Below, one piece after another: positions 35,306 to 64,000 of a stretch of DNA of 64,000 nucleotides. The notes under the pieces were generated by a model, which did no database searches, was not told the DNA's origin, and saw nothing but the letters and a program-made list of their open reading frames with translations. The number at the start of each line of letters is the position of its first letter. Within the stretch, counting starts at the first letter, position 1. The translations under genes were made by a program, and so were the position numbers. Source of the DNA: Anniella stebbinsi (taxonomy: Eukaryota > Chordata > Lepidosauria > Squamata > Anniellidae); assembly GCA_029215795.1 (NCBI GenBank), contig JARDYH010000001.1, positions 229,117,654 through 229,181,653 on the forward strand, in the 5' to 3' direction.

Positions 35306-38300
35306 CTGAGGAGAAAAGCAGAAGGTCAATTAATAGGTAACAGGAACATTAAAAGTCAAACTACAAATAATGTGATATAAGTTTTTAAAGGAACATAATT
35401 CTATACAGTGAAAATGGCAAATATAATTCCAATAACAGGACAAATTGGAATTTTACATGGATACATTCAAAATATCATTTTTTTATTATTACCATGTACT
35501 AATGCCCAAAGCTGTTTCATATGTTTACCTCTGCTCACTTTACAAGCAAGCCTGGTGATTCAGAGGGTTTTGTGAACAGCTACCTTTGCATTTCTTCCCA
35601 ACCATTATAAATTTGTGCTGCAAATTACATTTAGGGTAAGTGAATTGTGTGCTTCAGTCATTTCAGACAGGCGACTCTAAAAAAACAGACTTGCTAAATC
35701 AAGTAGACATGTAAGATGCAGAAAAAAATGGTTCACTCTGTCAGCAACTGAGAGCATATAGAAAATACACTGAGAGAATACACCACTCTTAACCAAATGC
35801 TTGAAGCTGTGTTACTTAAAAGCAATACAATTAAGCAAGAACCCTTCCTTGTACCTTATCTTAACCGTACATATTAGGCCTCAAAAAATTAATATCCTTT
35901 CAAAGAGCCAAACTTAAAGGGAAAGCCTTACGTTGGAAGTCCATGAATAGCTAATTATAAAGAACCAACAACGCATCAAGAAGCTCATCCAACTGATTTG
36001 TAAAAGCTCAAGCCTCCTAATAGATTCATGTTACACTTGCCTACGGACAAGCAGCCACGCTCATTGCTGTCCTTATCCATATCTCACCGCACCACCTACT
36101 GGCCTTTTCCTATACAGCTGCAATGTGTTTCTCCAACTAGAAACAATTTTGGAGGTAGCACTGATAGCAATAGGGAAAGGCAGCAAATACAGTGGTGGCC
36201 AAGCAGGGGCAGTGGAAGTAGCAAAGCTAAAAAAATTAAGATAAATTAGTTCTATTTAAAGTCCTGGTACAAACAAGATAGCCCAGTAGTGATAGCAAAC
36301 TTTAAATTAATTGCAAAGAACAATATTTTTAAGGGAATAGTCTATTTTTTATGGCCAGAATAAGAAACAATATACTAAAATTTGCAATTGCTTAGTTTAT
36401 TACAAGGCAGACAGGAGCAACAAGTCTGGGCACTGCAAGCCATTCTCCTGTGGTGTCTTCAAAAGCATCACGTAGTTGGCTTAGGCCTCTTCCCAGGTTC
36501 TGAGCAGGAAAGGACTGTGCTCAAACCAAACAAGAAAAGACCCACTGACAGCATAAGACAATATCCGTCATGGTGCCCCTGGGCAATAATAGCCAATGTA
36601 TATAGACATGAATAATGAACTGGAGGTATGCACCTCACAAGTTTTGGGCCATCACAAATACACCTATAACTCCAGGCATATGTCCTCTATGGCAGAGGTC
36701 CCCAACACGGTGCCCGAGGGTGCCAGGGCACCTGTGGGCATCTTCAATGGCACCCACAGAGAGGTTCCCAATGTGGTACGTGTGGACATCCAAATTATTT
36801 TTTTATGTTTTAATATTAAAAAAAGTTCCTTTCTTAATATACATACATGGATTTGTATGAAATGCATACACTTCTCTAGCAATTATACATAGGCTACAAC
36901 AAAAGCAGACCAAATATCCAAATAAGTATCCATTTGAAGGTGGCATCGATATATAACTCGTTCAAATACTGAAAGCATTGTAAGGTCCTCAATCCACTGC
37001 ATTATAGAAGGTGTGTGTTTATCCTTCCAATGTTATATTATCAGTTTTTTTAGCTGTCAAAAGGATGCGGAGAATCCATTTACACTGGTCATTTGTTAAT
37101 TTCAATGAAGCAGGTAAATAATTTAAAAGTGTACATCCGTGAATATTAAAAACTGTTCCAGTAAAAAAATTATCTGTGTAATAACCTCCCTGTAAAAAGA
37201 AGCTACTACTGGACATTGCCAAAATATATGTTTAAAAGAAGCATTAGCAATACTGCACTGCCAGTAATTAGCTGAAGTTGACAATCCCTTATTAGAGAGG
37301 CATTGTGGTGCGCAACAGATATAAAACAAAACTTTTCCTGAATAATATGCAGCCTAAGACCCATAGACGCAATAGGTAGATGCCAAAGCAGCAATCCACT
37401 GAGTAGGCATGTTGTGTTGATGCCCACAGCACTTTCTCAAATTCCCAAATGTGCTCACAGGTCCAAAACATTTAGGGACCCCTGCTCTATGGGATGGCAT
37501 AGAATGGAAACACTGGTCACTTACTGTGAAGATTCCTTCCCCTTTGGTGTGACGAAGCTCTACACAAATGGGTTACGTCTTACCCACTAGCCAGGAAAGA
37601 CAAGGATCACAGATAGGGACAAATTAGAGGAGGCAGCTCATGCTCACCTTTACCACATGATCCCTGCTTTTCTAGGTGATGGAGGAGACTTAACCTATTT
37701 GTGGATACCTTTTCACATCAAAATGGCTCAAGACACAGTCAAGCATGGTTCCTGCAGGCTAGTAATTGCCAATGTGAGAAGAAATTAATATGAAACTAGA
37801 GCTGTGCACCTCACAATTAGCTCTGGGCCACCACAAATCACACATCCGCACCTTCAGGAGAGTGTCCTGAATTGTGGCCAGCCCAATGCTAGTTTGGGGC
37901 ACAAAACACTTTCAACCAGTTGGGGTGGGCCCAAAAATAATTATGAGGTATAGCCCCCCAGTTCTTTACTTGGTTGTATCCACGTTGGCTCTTATTGGCA
38001 TGGGGACACAATGCTCAACTGGGTCTTGTGCCAGAACAAAGTGCAGGGCTGAATGTGACTCTGCGCCAGGAGATTATGGCAGTGACCTAGTTTGCAACTA
38101 AACCACAGTAGGTTATCATGGGTAGTTGCAGGGCAGCTTAGGGTAATGGCTGAGCCCGGCGCAGCTTTTCTGTTGTAGGTTGTTTTCTGTAAAAAAAAAA
38201 AAAAGTCACCCTGAGAACCCATGGCTTGTAGCAGGGTTGTAGAAGGGCTGTTTTGCTTATTCTCAAATTGGCTGGTTGTGATGTCTGAACATGGCTAAGT

Positions 38301-41300
38301 CATTCCAATGTGGTTTGTCTAAAATGGCGAGAGAGCTGCAAGAGCAGAGAAAAAACCTGCTGGATGTTCCTTGCGAACTTAGTGCTGCCACTATCCACCC
38401 TCGTTCTCTGCTGTCAATGTCTGCCCCTTCATTGATACTGCATTGACACTTGGTAATGTCTCTGTCACACTAGCAGCCTTTTTAAAAACAAAACAAAAAA
38501 CAGTCCTTAAGAATTGTGTAAATGGGTCCAGGAGGATGTTCTATTTTTTCCCTTCAGTCCTGCACAAGTGCACACATTCATAGGAACGCACAAGGCACAT
38601 TTTCCTATTTTACTCACGTTTCATTGATTGTTAAATTGGCAAAGCAGAAATAAGCTCCACATAGTCATGTAGCATTTACACCTGCAGCAAAATCTCCCAT
38701 TTCGTTCAGCCACCCCTTTTGGAGTCTGCTGTCAAGGAAATTTGACAGCCAACATTTCAACATATTATGAAAGAGGGCATTTGACAAGTGGCATTTCTAG
38801 ACATGCAGAAGGCATATCAATGAGTTTGGATACTGTACTAGCTGTTATCATGCTGATACAACTTAAGAATGCAAACTGTGGTCTTTTGAATGTGCACACT
38901 TGCGTAGGACCATAGAAAAACTATACAAAAAACCAAACCCATTAATGCAAATATGAGGGACCGATTTAAAAAAAAAAAAAAAACAAGCCCAAGTGTTGCC
39001 AAGCTCAGAAAAGGGCTAGCAATTGGAGGGGGCTTGCTTCCACAGGGAATATGAGGCCCCAAGATTTGGTGCTTTGCAACTTATAGATTTAACAGCTATA
39101 TAGTGATCAGAGGGAGCAGGGAGCTCTCAGCCATTGGGAATAAAAGGATTTGACTGGGATTGTGCCACAACAGCGGCTGGAATACATGCTTGGAACAGGC
39201 AGGAGGACTGAGGGGGAAAGAAGGCACGCTATGCTGCTGTGTGCCCTATCATCTATCAGAAATAACATGGGTTATTCAGCGAACAAGCAACCCATAGCAG
39301 TTTATTCTCAAGGTTGGCTTAACATGATATGCAAACCAGCCCAGTAGTTGTTAATAACCAATAGCTATTAAAGCTAATAAAATAAAAGAAATGTACAAGG
39401 TTAGCTTTAGAAATATTAAGAGGGCTTTTTCATGAATATTGTGCTGATAATATAGAGCCACAAATGACCTTATTAAATATTTAAATGTTCCAAAATTTGA
39501 AAAGCTAGTTTACAAAAAAGCACTCATTTGACCCCATAGAAGCAGGGATATTATAATGTGCCTGTTCAGACAACACACTAAGCCATGGTAATGCAGCTAA
39601 CCCTTTTGCAGCAAATGATTAGTGTATGTGCTTAAACCGTGGTTATGTAGCCATTACGGTTAGGAATGCTTCACACAGCACACTAATCATGGTTCACACT
39701 AACCCACAATGTTTACCTTAAAATGCTTAATCACCATGGCTTAGTGTGTCATCCGAACAGGGTCAATGATTCACTGCTTCAAAGGAATCAGATCTTCTGA
39801 AGTTAAACATATGTTTAAGATAGAGCGAGGAAGTGTTTGTTCTGCAGAGGATGCATTCTCTTGGGGTAATCTATCAGGAGTAGTATTTGCCAGGCCACAT
39901 CCAAACATGGAAGGAGGCTACCCTTTCTCTCTGGTCTTCCTTGCTGCCTAGCAGGTTGCCAGGAAAAAGACATATCACACTTGCCGGTGGTCTGAAATGA
40001 TCACATGAAGAGGGCTTTCCCCCACCCCTTCTGTTTTGCCTCCCACCACCCCCTTTCTCCCTTCCCAACTCCCTCCACCCTCATGAAATTTGGCTGAGTG
40101 CCACAGGTTCCCCACCCCTTGTTTAAGGAATAAGAACATAAAAGGCTTGCTAGATTATACCACAGGTACATCTAGTTCAGCATCCTATTTCCAACAAGTG
40201 TCGGCTAGATGCCTCTAGGAAGCACAAACACAAGGCATAAAAGGGACTAACGCCTGATATGCCAACTGTTTGCTTTAGCATCCAATATTAAGAAATGTAC
40301 TGTCTTTGAATGAGGAGGTTCCATATAGCTATCATGGCTGCTAGTCATTGATAGACCTGTCTTTCATGAATTTCTCTAATCCTATTAAAAACCATCTTTT
40401 CATGTCAAGATGGCTAAAAAAATGCTTATAACCAAGCTTGAAATTGCAACTTTCAATAAATTGTGTCTTATGCTAGTATGCCTGTTCTCTCAAAAATAAA
40501 TTTCAACCTTATTTTTAAAGGAATAGGAAGCACAATTCACTTAACAGAGCATAAGGCACAAAGCAACCCAAATACAGCCGGTTACTTCCAGTTTCCACAG
40601 AGATCATTCTGTTACTCTATGCATACAGACTGTGGAACCTAGCCATGTTTTATTTAAACTACATTTTATATACAAGTATTTATTTTGTCTCTTCCATGTT
40701 CGCTGGTATGAAGCCACTACTACACAACATGCAATCAGCATTTGACAGTATTAATTAGTACATAAATATTATTTAACCTGATTTCTATGTTCATGTGAAC
40801 TATACTTTCATGCAAAGGTAAGTAAATACACTAGAAAGGTAGAAAGTAAGAACATACCTACAATTGTGAGATATGCATAACATATTCAGGATACAGAAAG
40901 CATATATATAATATGAATGAAATTTCAGAAAATATAGTTCACTGAATTCTAATCAGGCTATTAAATTCTAAACATAAATGATTGCACTCAAAATGTTTCA
41001 GAATACTAAAGTAAAGGTAAAAGCAGGTTTACTATAGATATGAAAACTTATGCCAGTACACACCCTGCTGGCCAACTTCTAAAACTGTTTAATCTGCTGC
41101 TTTAAAAAATATATATTACATTTATTAATGTGAGGTAACCAAACTATTTTTTACCTAAAAGGCAAATTATACTACATAAGATGCAAAATAGATTTAATGA
41201 CAACAATTTATGCAAGTATTAAATCCTTGACTACCAATAACATGAGATTCACACTGTTCTAAACTGGGCACTTTATGATGCCACCCTGGTAGCTAATCAA

Positions 41301-44300
41301 CACCAATGGGCATACATTTACTTCCTGGAATACAAAGTTGTGCCGCCACCAGCTAATTTACTAGCCAAGTAATTTTTCCTTAACTATTTATTATAACAAT
41401 TTGTGTGAAGCTTAATATGCATGTTGCATTCATTTCTTATCCAGTCACACTTCAGTCTTTTTAAAATGGTACTCACTTGAACCGTGCAGGTGACAGTGGA
41501 GTAGGAGGAAACATTCCTGGTTCAAAGGAATCAAAATAGGTCACCGTCCAAGAAAAACTGCAACATGACAGCCCAGCCATCAAGGCTAGAACAAGGAGAC
41601 TCCAAAAACCTTATGGAAGAAAAACACAAGTGTAAATGGTGAAAGCTCAAATTACAACTTTAAATAGAAAGAGCGCAGGAGAGATGCCCTAAACCCTCTG
41701 CCAGAAAAAGTTCTCTCCCAGTCCAGAATAAAATAGAAAACTGCTCATCAGCTAGCCAAATAGATGCATAAAATCAAATGCTTTGCATGCTTACGCAGAA
41801 GTATGTCCCACTAAATTGAATGGGACATGCTCCCACTTCAGTGTGCATAGATTTGTAGTCTTCATTAGGTAGCACTACAGTAGCATTTTTATGGAAAACA
41901 ATCAGTAAAAAAAAAAAAATCAATCATCCTTTTTAAATAGAGAAAGTAAATTAGTGGAATGAACATAATTCACACAATACCAAGATTGGGATTACTCATA
42001 TCATAATAGGGTTTCATCATATATTATTGTGACATATAATTTGCTGTAATTTCTAATTTACAATACTTATCCTTAAAATTTATTTTTGCATGAAAAATGC
42101 AATTCATGCTAGCATTCATAAAACACTGAAAGCCCCTTCCATTATAAAGAACATTTCAGAAATTTGCAGATACTTTGGATAACAAAGCAGGCCCTTTATA
42201 GGGCATGTATGATATGATACAGTATATACTGATTTAATAAGGAGTTGCAGGATGATTAGTCACAGCCAACAAGAATCACCAAACAAACTTAAATAAATTG
42301 CCACAGTTCCAAAATGAAGTAACAAACAACGCTTACCTAAAAGGCTTGTTTCTATACTATCACTGGTCTTCCCTTTTTCATATCGCAAATCTGCAGGCAG
42401 AAATAGCCAGCAATGAAACTACATTACATCAAAGCAGTTAGAGGGAAAAACAAGCGGTTATATAGCATTTTGTCTTATAACTTACAGGACATTAATTCAG
42501 AATTCAATCCTATGCATGTTTAGAGAGAAAAAAGTCATACAACTCCCAGCATTCCCAGCCAACATAACTTAAATTGCATCCTTAAATTCTGGGAGTTTTA
42601 GGACTTTTTCCTGCCTAAACATCCATAGGATTATGCCCTTAGGTACATTAAAATATCAGTTGGGATCATAGTTATATGCTACTGTGTACCACTAATTATA
42701 TGTGGTGGTATATAACTGGTGGCAGTTGTAAAATGAAGAAAATTCTATAGCAAGAAATACAAAATATAGTTTATATTCCAAACCCTCACTCTAGCTTTCA
42801 ATCAGTGCCAAAGATAAATTCACAACAACTAATTTCAATGGGATTTAATCAGAGCCAATGACAGTACCTTGCCTTAATTTTTTTGTTGATTAAGCTGTCA
42901 GATATTTATATGGTGAACAGTATTTTCAGTTTCCTACCGACTTATGTTACACATTTACACACCAGTGTTTTACACAAAATTACAAAAAAATCTAGTCACT
43001 ACCTGGAACAATTAACAAAATAGATAGGTAAGTCTCAGAAAGACTAGCTTTAACTTGACTTTAATGCCCTATCAAACTAGATGCAATTCCTCTGTTCTAA
43101 CTATACATATGTGGTTCTCAGGCAAAAAAAAAAAAAGCACTTTAGGAAAAGCTCTGAAATATGAGACAAGTGTCTGCATACAAACGTGCATTCCCTGAAA
43201 CTCAAATGCACACATATTGCCATAACTCAACCACCCCTGGATTGGAATACTGAAACCCAAGATGTTCTCATGTACATCTCTATTTTCCTTGAAAACTGTC
43301 TGCATTGTTCAAACTCAAAGCAAGGAACTCAGAAAAATAAAAATGCAAACAACATTCCATGCTTTATTTTTATATCCATGTGATTTCATGCAATTCCAGG
43401 CAACTTCAAAATGTATGGATCATTGTATCTTAATGGAGTGGCTCTTTATTGTGAGCTCACTTGAAGGACTCCTAAGACCTTGCAAAAGTTACACTGGCTG
43501 AATTCGGACACACGATAGTCAATGGTGGGGTAATAATCAACTTTACAGTTGTTCATCTAGGGGGTGCTCCCCACACAACATGGTAATAAATAATCAACTG
43601 TGGTGTGGATTAGGATCAGCGCTGAGTTGACTATGGCAGCATTCGGACAACACAATAGTCAATACAACTGACGATTGTTTCCACCCCCCAGTTGCTTATT
43701 GTGTTGTCCGAATTCAGCCACTGTGTACTTAGAGGGGGGAGGGGGAATACTGCATGCTTCACTTGTCACTAACTATCTGACAAACAAGTAACACTTTCCA
43801 TCCAAAGAATTCCTTTAACTACGGCTAAACCCAGCAAAGCAGTGTACATCATGATCATACTGAAGAAGAATTAAAGGGAAAAACAGACATGGTAGTGTCT
43901 TTGAAATAGACACCAACCTTTTAACATCAGAGCATTGCTGTATCTTTGTTTTCAGCAGTTAAGGACTAAAAAAAAAAGAAAGGCAAGTGTGGGCAGAATT
44001 CTGTGGCTTCAAAACCAAATGCCCACTAGATTGCATTGATTCCTTTCAAACAGCAACAATACCCTAAAGGGTACAATCCTATGGGATTTGCCTTGGGAAT
44101 TCGTAAGCTTTTGAAGTCGGAGAATTACAAGTTTCCATTGCCTCACTCTCTGCATTTAAGCTAGCTAGGTGTTTTCATCGGTCTAGCGGAGGCTTCGAGG
44201 AGGGAAAGAGGCTGGAATGGCCATACGTCATATGGTTGCTGCCCTAGTATCCTCCCCTCCACCAGGAATGCCCCTTTTCCCCATCTCCATGCTTTGTTTT

Positions 44301-45703
44301 CTGAGTGCCTGAAAGGTAGTTGGCACAGTTCCCCCTGCACTGGCTACAACCGGGTGGAAATAGGAGTGTGGCTTCCTGGCTTAAAGGTCAGAGCCCTCTT
44401 TGCAACTTCAGAGCCAAGAAACAGAAATATTACCATTTCAGGGAGCCTCTGCCAAAGGAAGTGAGGTAGGTAATTATCAGGAAGACAGCCTTTTCTGCTG
44501 TAGCATCCCAATTGTGGAATGAACTTCCTATTTTTACAAACAGCAATTGTAATATGTTAAGGTTGCAAGGATGTGCCCTGGCTACTTGCAAGCCTATGAA
44601 CTTGGAGGCTTACAAGTCCCATGCAGAGCAGGAGGCATCTCATACCTCCCACTCTTCATTTTAGCTAGGCGGACAATTTTGCCTGTCTAGTGGAGGCATC
44701 AGAAGAGAAAGAGGCTGGGCATGGCTGGGGATGCCTTATAAGCCTACATCCCCAGTGTCTCCCCCAACCCCAAAATGCCCTCCTTTGAACTTGTAACAGC
44801 ACCCAGTGCAGTTTTCTCTGCGTTGGCTACAGGGGGAGGGGGGACTGCAGCTGATGGTTTACACAGTAGCTTTATGGGAACAACAAGGGCCAAGAGGGGG
44901 GAGTAAATGGCCATTCTGTGTCATGCTTTTACAGATTATCCTTGTCCCCGAATTCCCATACTTTGAATGATGCTATCATTCATTACAGCAGTTAAGGGAC
45001 AACGTTGGGATCGGCCACCCTCCCAAAACACCCCAATTCACTCATCTCCCCACCTTGAGGCACGAATAACACTTCCTGCTCTACACAAAATGATCCAAAT
45101 GAACGAGCGTTAACCTCTCAGTGCACCTAGTCTAATTACATAACATCCCCATCATGGCTATTGAACCGTTCACTGGGGGCAGCGTGAAACCCAGCGCTCT
45201 GTGTCGTGCGTTACAGTGTCCCTAAGAAAGGCTTTTATTTAGAAGTCCTAGTAACAAATATTTCGCGCCCCGAGAGGCTTCCTCTCTTCGATTCGGCGCT
45301 GGTGAACGTGAGCCTCACCTGCCCACCAAAAAGGCCGAGCCTCTCCCTCCCCGGCAACAGCCCACCCTCGGTCACCTCTCAGCACCAGGCAAGCGATGGC
45401 CAGCAGAAACGCCAACAAGGACACGGCCAAGAGGCAACAGAGCACCGAGCAGGCCCTGCTGGGCCACCGGCGCACCGCCCCGTCGGCTCCGTGCGGCACC
45501 GGTACAAGGCCAGCCCGGGAGGCGGAGGCTCCGTCGTAACTTCTACCAACGCCGCCGAGCACGTCCCCTCCGCCATCCTCTTCTTCGAGCTCTGCCTGCA
45601 GGGTCCGTCTCACCTCGCCTCTCTCCGGCGGCCAAGGAGTACCGGGGCCCGCACGGCCGCTCTGGCTGTAAGTAACGGAGGCGTCTCTGTAATATACAGC
45701 CAT
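35212..45703 (-). CDS. ARL6IP6: ARL6IP6, ADP-ribosylation factor-like 6 interacting protein 6, complete coding region in four exons
   Basis: Four minus-strand exons join in frame to a 202-residue protein: 45376-45703, 42337-42390, 41477-41609 and 35212-35305. The family is a small multi-pass membrane protein found as an ARL6 binding partner; its biochemical role is poorly known. The N-terminal half is polar, with an acidic stretch near residues 38-43. Hydrophobic segments lie at about 84-108, 129-149 and 183-202. The middle segment is followed by the family signature [19 protein letters not shown], and the C-terminus carries [15 protein letters not shown]. Human ARL6IP6 is 226 residues; the shortfall lies mainly in the variable N-terminus. 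The start at 45703 has A at -3 and G at +4. All introns have GT-AG ends. The gene is divergent from PRPF40A. A minus-strand AATAAA at 34081-34076 is one candidate polyadenylation signal, not proven. I am confident of the identity because the conserved C-terminal half matches closely. Confidence 0.96.
36693..37484. mobile_element. hAT-type DNA transposon with perfect 8 bp target duplication
   Basis: The termini CAGAGGTCCCCAA and TTAGGGACCCCTG are inverted repeats of the Charlie-like hAT type. CTCTATGG is repeated exactly at 36685-36692 and 37485-37492. The left part contains GGTGCCCGAGGGTGCCAGGG. No transposase is visible, so it is non-autonomous. A LINE fragment fills most of the interior. 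It lies in ARL6IP6 intron 3 side sequence, between exons 4 and 3. Confidence 0.87.
36830..37425 (-). mobile_element. L1-type LINE ORF2 C-terminus nested in the hAT element
   Basis: In three minus-strand frames it reads [16 protein letters not shown], then [20 protein letters not shown], then [16 protein letters not shown] and THTFYNAVD. This is the C-terminal Cys/His-like and tail region of L1-clade ORF2 (compare HIFWxCPxVxxFW). Frameshifts are present. Exact edges are uncertain. Confidence 0.62.
39560..39762. repeat. MITE family D, copy 4 (ARL6IP6 intron 3)
   Basis: GCCTGTTCAGACAACACACT is mirrored by TTAGTGTGTCATCCGAACAG. The right edge is 15 bp from the start of the inverted CR1 pair at 39777. 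Confidence 0.73.
39777..40397 (+). repeat. Left arm of an inverted pair with 62692-63268
   Basis: It runs from CTTCAAAGGAATCAGATC through CATCCAAACATGGAAGGAGG, CTTCTGTTTTGCCTCCCACC and TGCCACAGGTTCCCCACCCC into a CR1 3' end. The same order appears inverted in PRPF40A intron 9. The left copy has an extra ~35 bp near 39855-39890. Confidence 0.85.
40129..40397 (-). mobile_element. CR1 LINE 3' end (ARL6IP6 intron 3)
   Basis: AATAAGAACATAAAAGGCTT, ACATCTAGTTCAGCATCC and TCATTGATAGACCTG follow the reversed CR1 tail in order. It has lost its reading frame. Together with 39777-40128 it forms one arm of an inverted pair with 62692-63268. Confidence 0.75.
41477..41609 (-). CDS. ARL6IP6: ARL6IP6 coding exon 3
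   Basis: The acceptor is CCATAAG and the donor GTGAGT. The exon encodes the second membrane segment ([17 protein letters not shown]) and the family's most conserved stretch, which ends in [10 protein letters not shown]. This residue-level match is the strongest single support for the gene call. Confidence 0.96.
41775..41865. repeat. MITE family A, copy 5 (ARL6IP6 intron 2)
   Basis: It contains GCATGCTTACGCAGAAG, GTCCCACTAAATTGAATGGG and an inverted end near GTGTGCATAGATTTG. It is more diverged than the other copies. Confidence 0.5.
42337..42390 (-). CDS. ARL6IP6: ARL6IP6 coding exon 2 (54 nt)
   Basis: A CTGCAG acceptor precedes the exon and a GTAAGC donor follows it. It encodes a polar linker, [19 protein letters not shown] once joined to its neighbours. 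The linker corresponds to the stretch between the first and second membrane segments in mammals. Its phase fits both neighbours, and 54 nt could be skipped without a frameshift. It is too short to show up as an open reading frame. Confidence 0.9.
42505..42633. repeat. MITE family B, palindromic copy 2
   Basis: The left end CAATCCTATGCATGTTTAG is mirrored by CCTAAACATCCATAGGATTA on the right. It shares the CAACTCCCAGCATTCC centre with copy 1 at 8415. Confidence 0.72.
43495..43720. repeat. MITE family E, short variant (226 bp, ARL6IP6 intron 1)
   Basis: The ends TGGCTGAATTCGGACACACG and TGTTGTCCGAATTCAGCCA are inverted repeats. Sub-terminal arms also repeat in inverted form, for example ACAATAGTCAATACAACTG. 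It shares termini with the longer copy at 48823. Confidence 0.73.
44080..44350 (+). repeat. Family H, copy 1 (ARL6IP6 intron 1)
   Basis: GGAATTCGTAAGCTTTTG, a CATTTAAGCTAGCTAGG block, GGTCTAGCGGAGGCTTCG and GAAAGAGGCTGGAATGG recur in the same order about 480 bp further on. Family not recognised. Confidence 0.55.
44486..44560 (+). repeat. LINE ORF2 C-terminal remnant, short
   Basis: CAGCCTTTTCTGCTGTAGCA followed by TCCCAATTGTGGAATGAAC reads [14 protein letters not shown], the LINE C-terminal signature. It is a fragment of under 100 bp lying between the two H-family copies. Confidence 0.5.
44560..44835 (+). repeat. Family H, copy 2 (ARL6IP6 intron 1)
   Basis: It shares TTTTAGCTAGGCGGAC, GTCTAGTGGAGGCATC, AGAAAGAGGCTGGGCATGG and the terminal CAGTTTTCTCTGCGTTGGCT with copy 1. 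The two are direct repeats, not a tight tandem. Confidence 0.55.
45376..45703 (-). CDS. ARL6IP6: ARL6IP6 coding exon 1
   Basis: This exon encodes residues 1-109 plus the first base of codon 110. It contains the variable N-terminus and the first membrane segment, which includes [13 protein letters not shown]. The donor is G|GTGACC, weaker than consensus at positions +4 to +6. The open frame runs on to 45248, but that tail is intronic: exon 2 continues correctly only from this donor. The exon lies inside the CpG-rich region. Confidence 0.93.
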
Positions 45704-46487
45704 AGTAACGAAACACTCAAGCGCGCAAAACCGAACCCAACATGCCCGCCAAAGGAAACGGCTTTGAAAGTTTCCCCCTCAACCGGAAGTCTTCCAAGCT
45801 TGGGAGGGCGGGCCCATAGGGTAACCAAGCCGGAAGAGGGCGGGAAAGAAAGACGTCAGAAGCCCCACCTCTTCCTCCCCCTGCTCCGCTCCAGCAACGG
45901 ATAGGCCCAGAGGACAAGCCCTCCCCCCACATGCTGCTGTGTTCCCGTCAAAGAAACAAGACGACGACTCGTGGCGTGTGAATCGACCCCTCCTCCCCTT
46001 TGCCATCACAGTCTCTCTCTCTCTCTTTTTTTCCCCTTTTCCCGTTTAGTTGGAGAACCTCTTGGGCTTCCGTAGCCCTGCCCCCCAACCTTGCCATTTT
46101 CCCAGCGTCCATTGCGCGCGCGCCTAGCTCTCCTCTCCCTCCCCCCCGCGCGTTTCCTTCTGCACTTTCCATTCCGCCTCAGGCCCACATTTGATAAGGT
46201 CTGACCCACACGCGCCTTTTGCCCCCCCCCCCGCTGAGAGGCGGAGCCCCTTGTTCCTTTTCCCTGCTCCCACCACCAGTCCCGGTGTGAGGTTTCGTTT
46301 CGCCCGCCGGGGGTCCCCCTCAGTGGCGGTGAGCCTGACTTTCGACCAACCCCTTTCGTTCCCTTCCCAGTAGGCCAGGCCCTCTTCTTCCCCCCCCCCG
46401 CTCGCTTTTCCGCTAACGGTTTCGCGCAGCTCGCGTCGGAGCCGGGAGGGCAGGCTCGTCGGAGCCGGGCCCGGTGAGGGGGAGGCG
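45704..46487. promoter_or_regulatory. Bidirectional CpG-island promoter between ARL6IP6 and PRPF40A
   Basis: The two start codons are divergent and 784 bp apart. The interval is CpG-dense, unlike the AT-rich flanks, and no TATA box is evident. Visible motifs are an ETS site CCGGAAGT at 45783-45790 and a second GCCGGAAG at 45829-45836. GC-box-like GGGCGGG occurs at 45806-45812 and 45838-45844; the second runs on as GGCGGGAAA, an E2F-like motif. A CRE half-site GACGTCA lies at 45852-45858. A CT-rich tract at 46013-46037 and an alternating GC run near 46110 follow. The motifs cluster on the ARL6IP6 side. Bidirectional use is inferred from the geometry; transcription start sites are not determined. 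Confidence 0.8.

Positions 46488-64000
<17,513 letters not shown>

Noticed and set aside
45206..45904. A 232-codon plus-strand open frame over ARL6IP6 exon 1
   Set aside because: It is antisense to a recognised exon in a CpG-rich region where stops are rare. It has no family signature, and its composition mirrors the true frame.

Overview
The window is nuclear DNA from a vertebrate, most likely a lizard or another squamate reptile. Two facts support this. It carries spliced genes that match vertebrate ARL6IP6 and PRPF40A codon by codon. Its repeats are of squamate type: tRNA-derived SINEs of the Sauria/Squam kind, CR1, L2-like and L1 LINE fragments, and many short palindromic DNA-transposon derivatives. 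No family assignment was checked against a database. I see no bacterial, viral or organellar genes, no CRISPR array and no operon.

Layout. Positions 1-35211 contain no protein-coding exon that I can recognise. In mammals the flank of ARL6IP6 away from PRPF40A is gene-poor, and this looks similar. The stretch holds SINEs, LINE remnants, three hAT-like elements with target-site duplications at their edges, a young 5'-truncated L1 with a target-site duplication, a nested CR1-in-MITE insertion, a 160-168 bp tandem array and several microsatellites. Positions 35212-45703 hold the complete four-exon coding region of ARL6IP6 on the minus strand (202 residues predicted). Positions 45704-46487 are a short CpG-rich region between two divergent start codons and probably act as a bidirectional promoter. 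From 46488 to the right edge runs the 5' part of PRPF40A on the plus strand. Nine exons are complete and the tenth begins 15 bases before the edge. These exons encode the proline/glycine-rich N-terminus, the Met/Pro-rich segment and both WW domains. The FF domains lie outside the window.

How the parts relate. The two genes are head to head, 784 bp apart from ATG to ATG, as in other vertebrates, so they may share promoter elements (ETS, GC-box, E2F-like and CRE-half motifs are visible). PRPF40A is a U1 snRNP-associated splicing factor. ARL6IP6 is a small multi-pass membrane protein that binds ARL6. No functional link between them is implied beyond the shared promoter.

I did not find an undescribed biological system. 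The observations most worth checking are: (1) a roughly 600 bp inverted pair 23 kb apart, in which a CR1 3' end and its downstream flank were copied together, possibly a CR1 3' transduction; (2) hAT-like elements with 8 bp duplications, one with a LINE nested inside and one an 876 bp foldback; (3) a Penelope-like repeat tail with part of a hammerhead-ribozyme layout; (4) three very short PRPF40A exons (31, 23 and 25 nt) and an extended N-terminus with two candidate starts.
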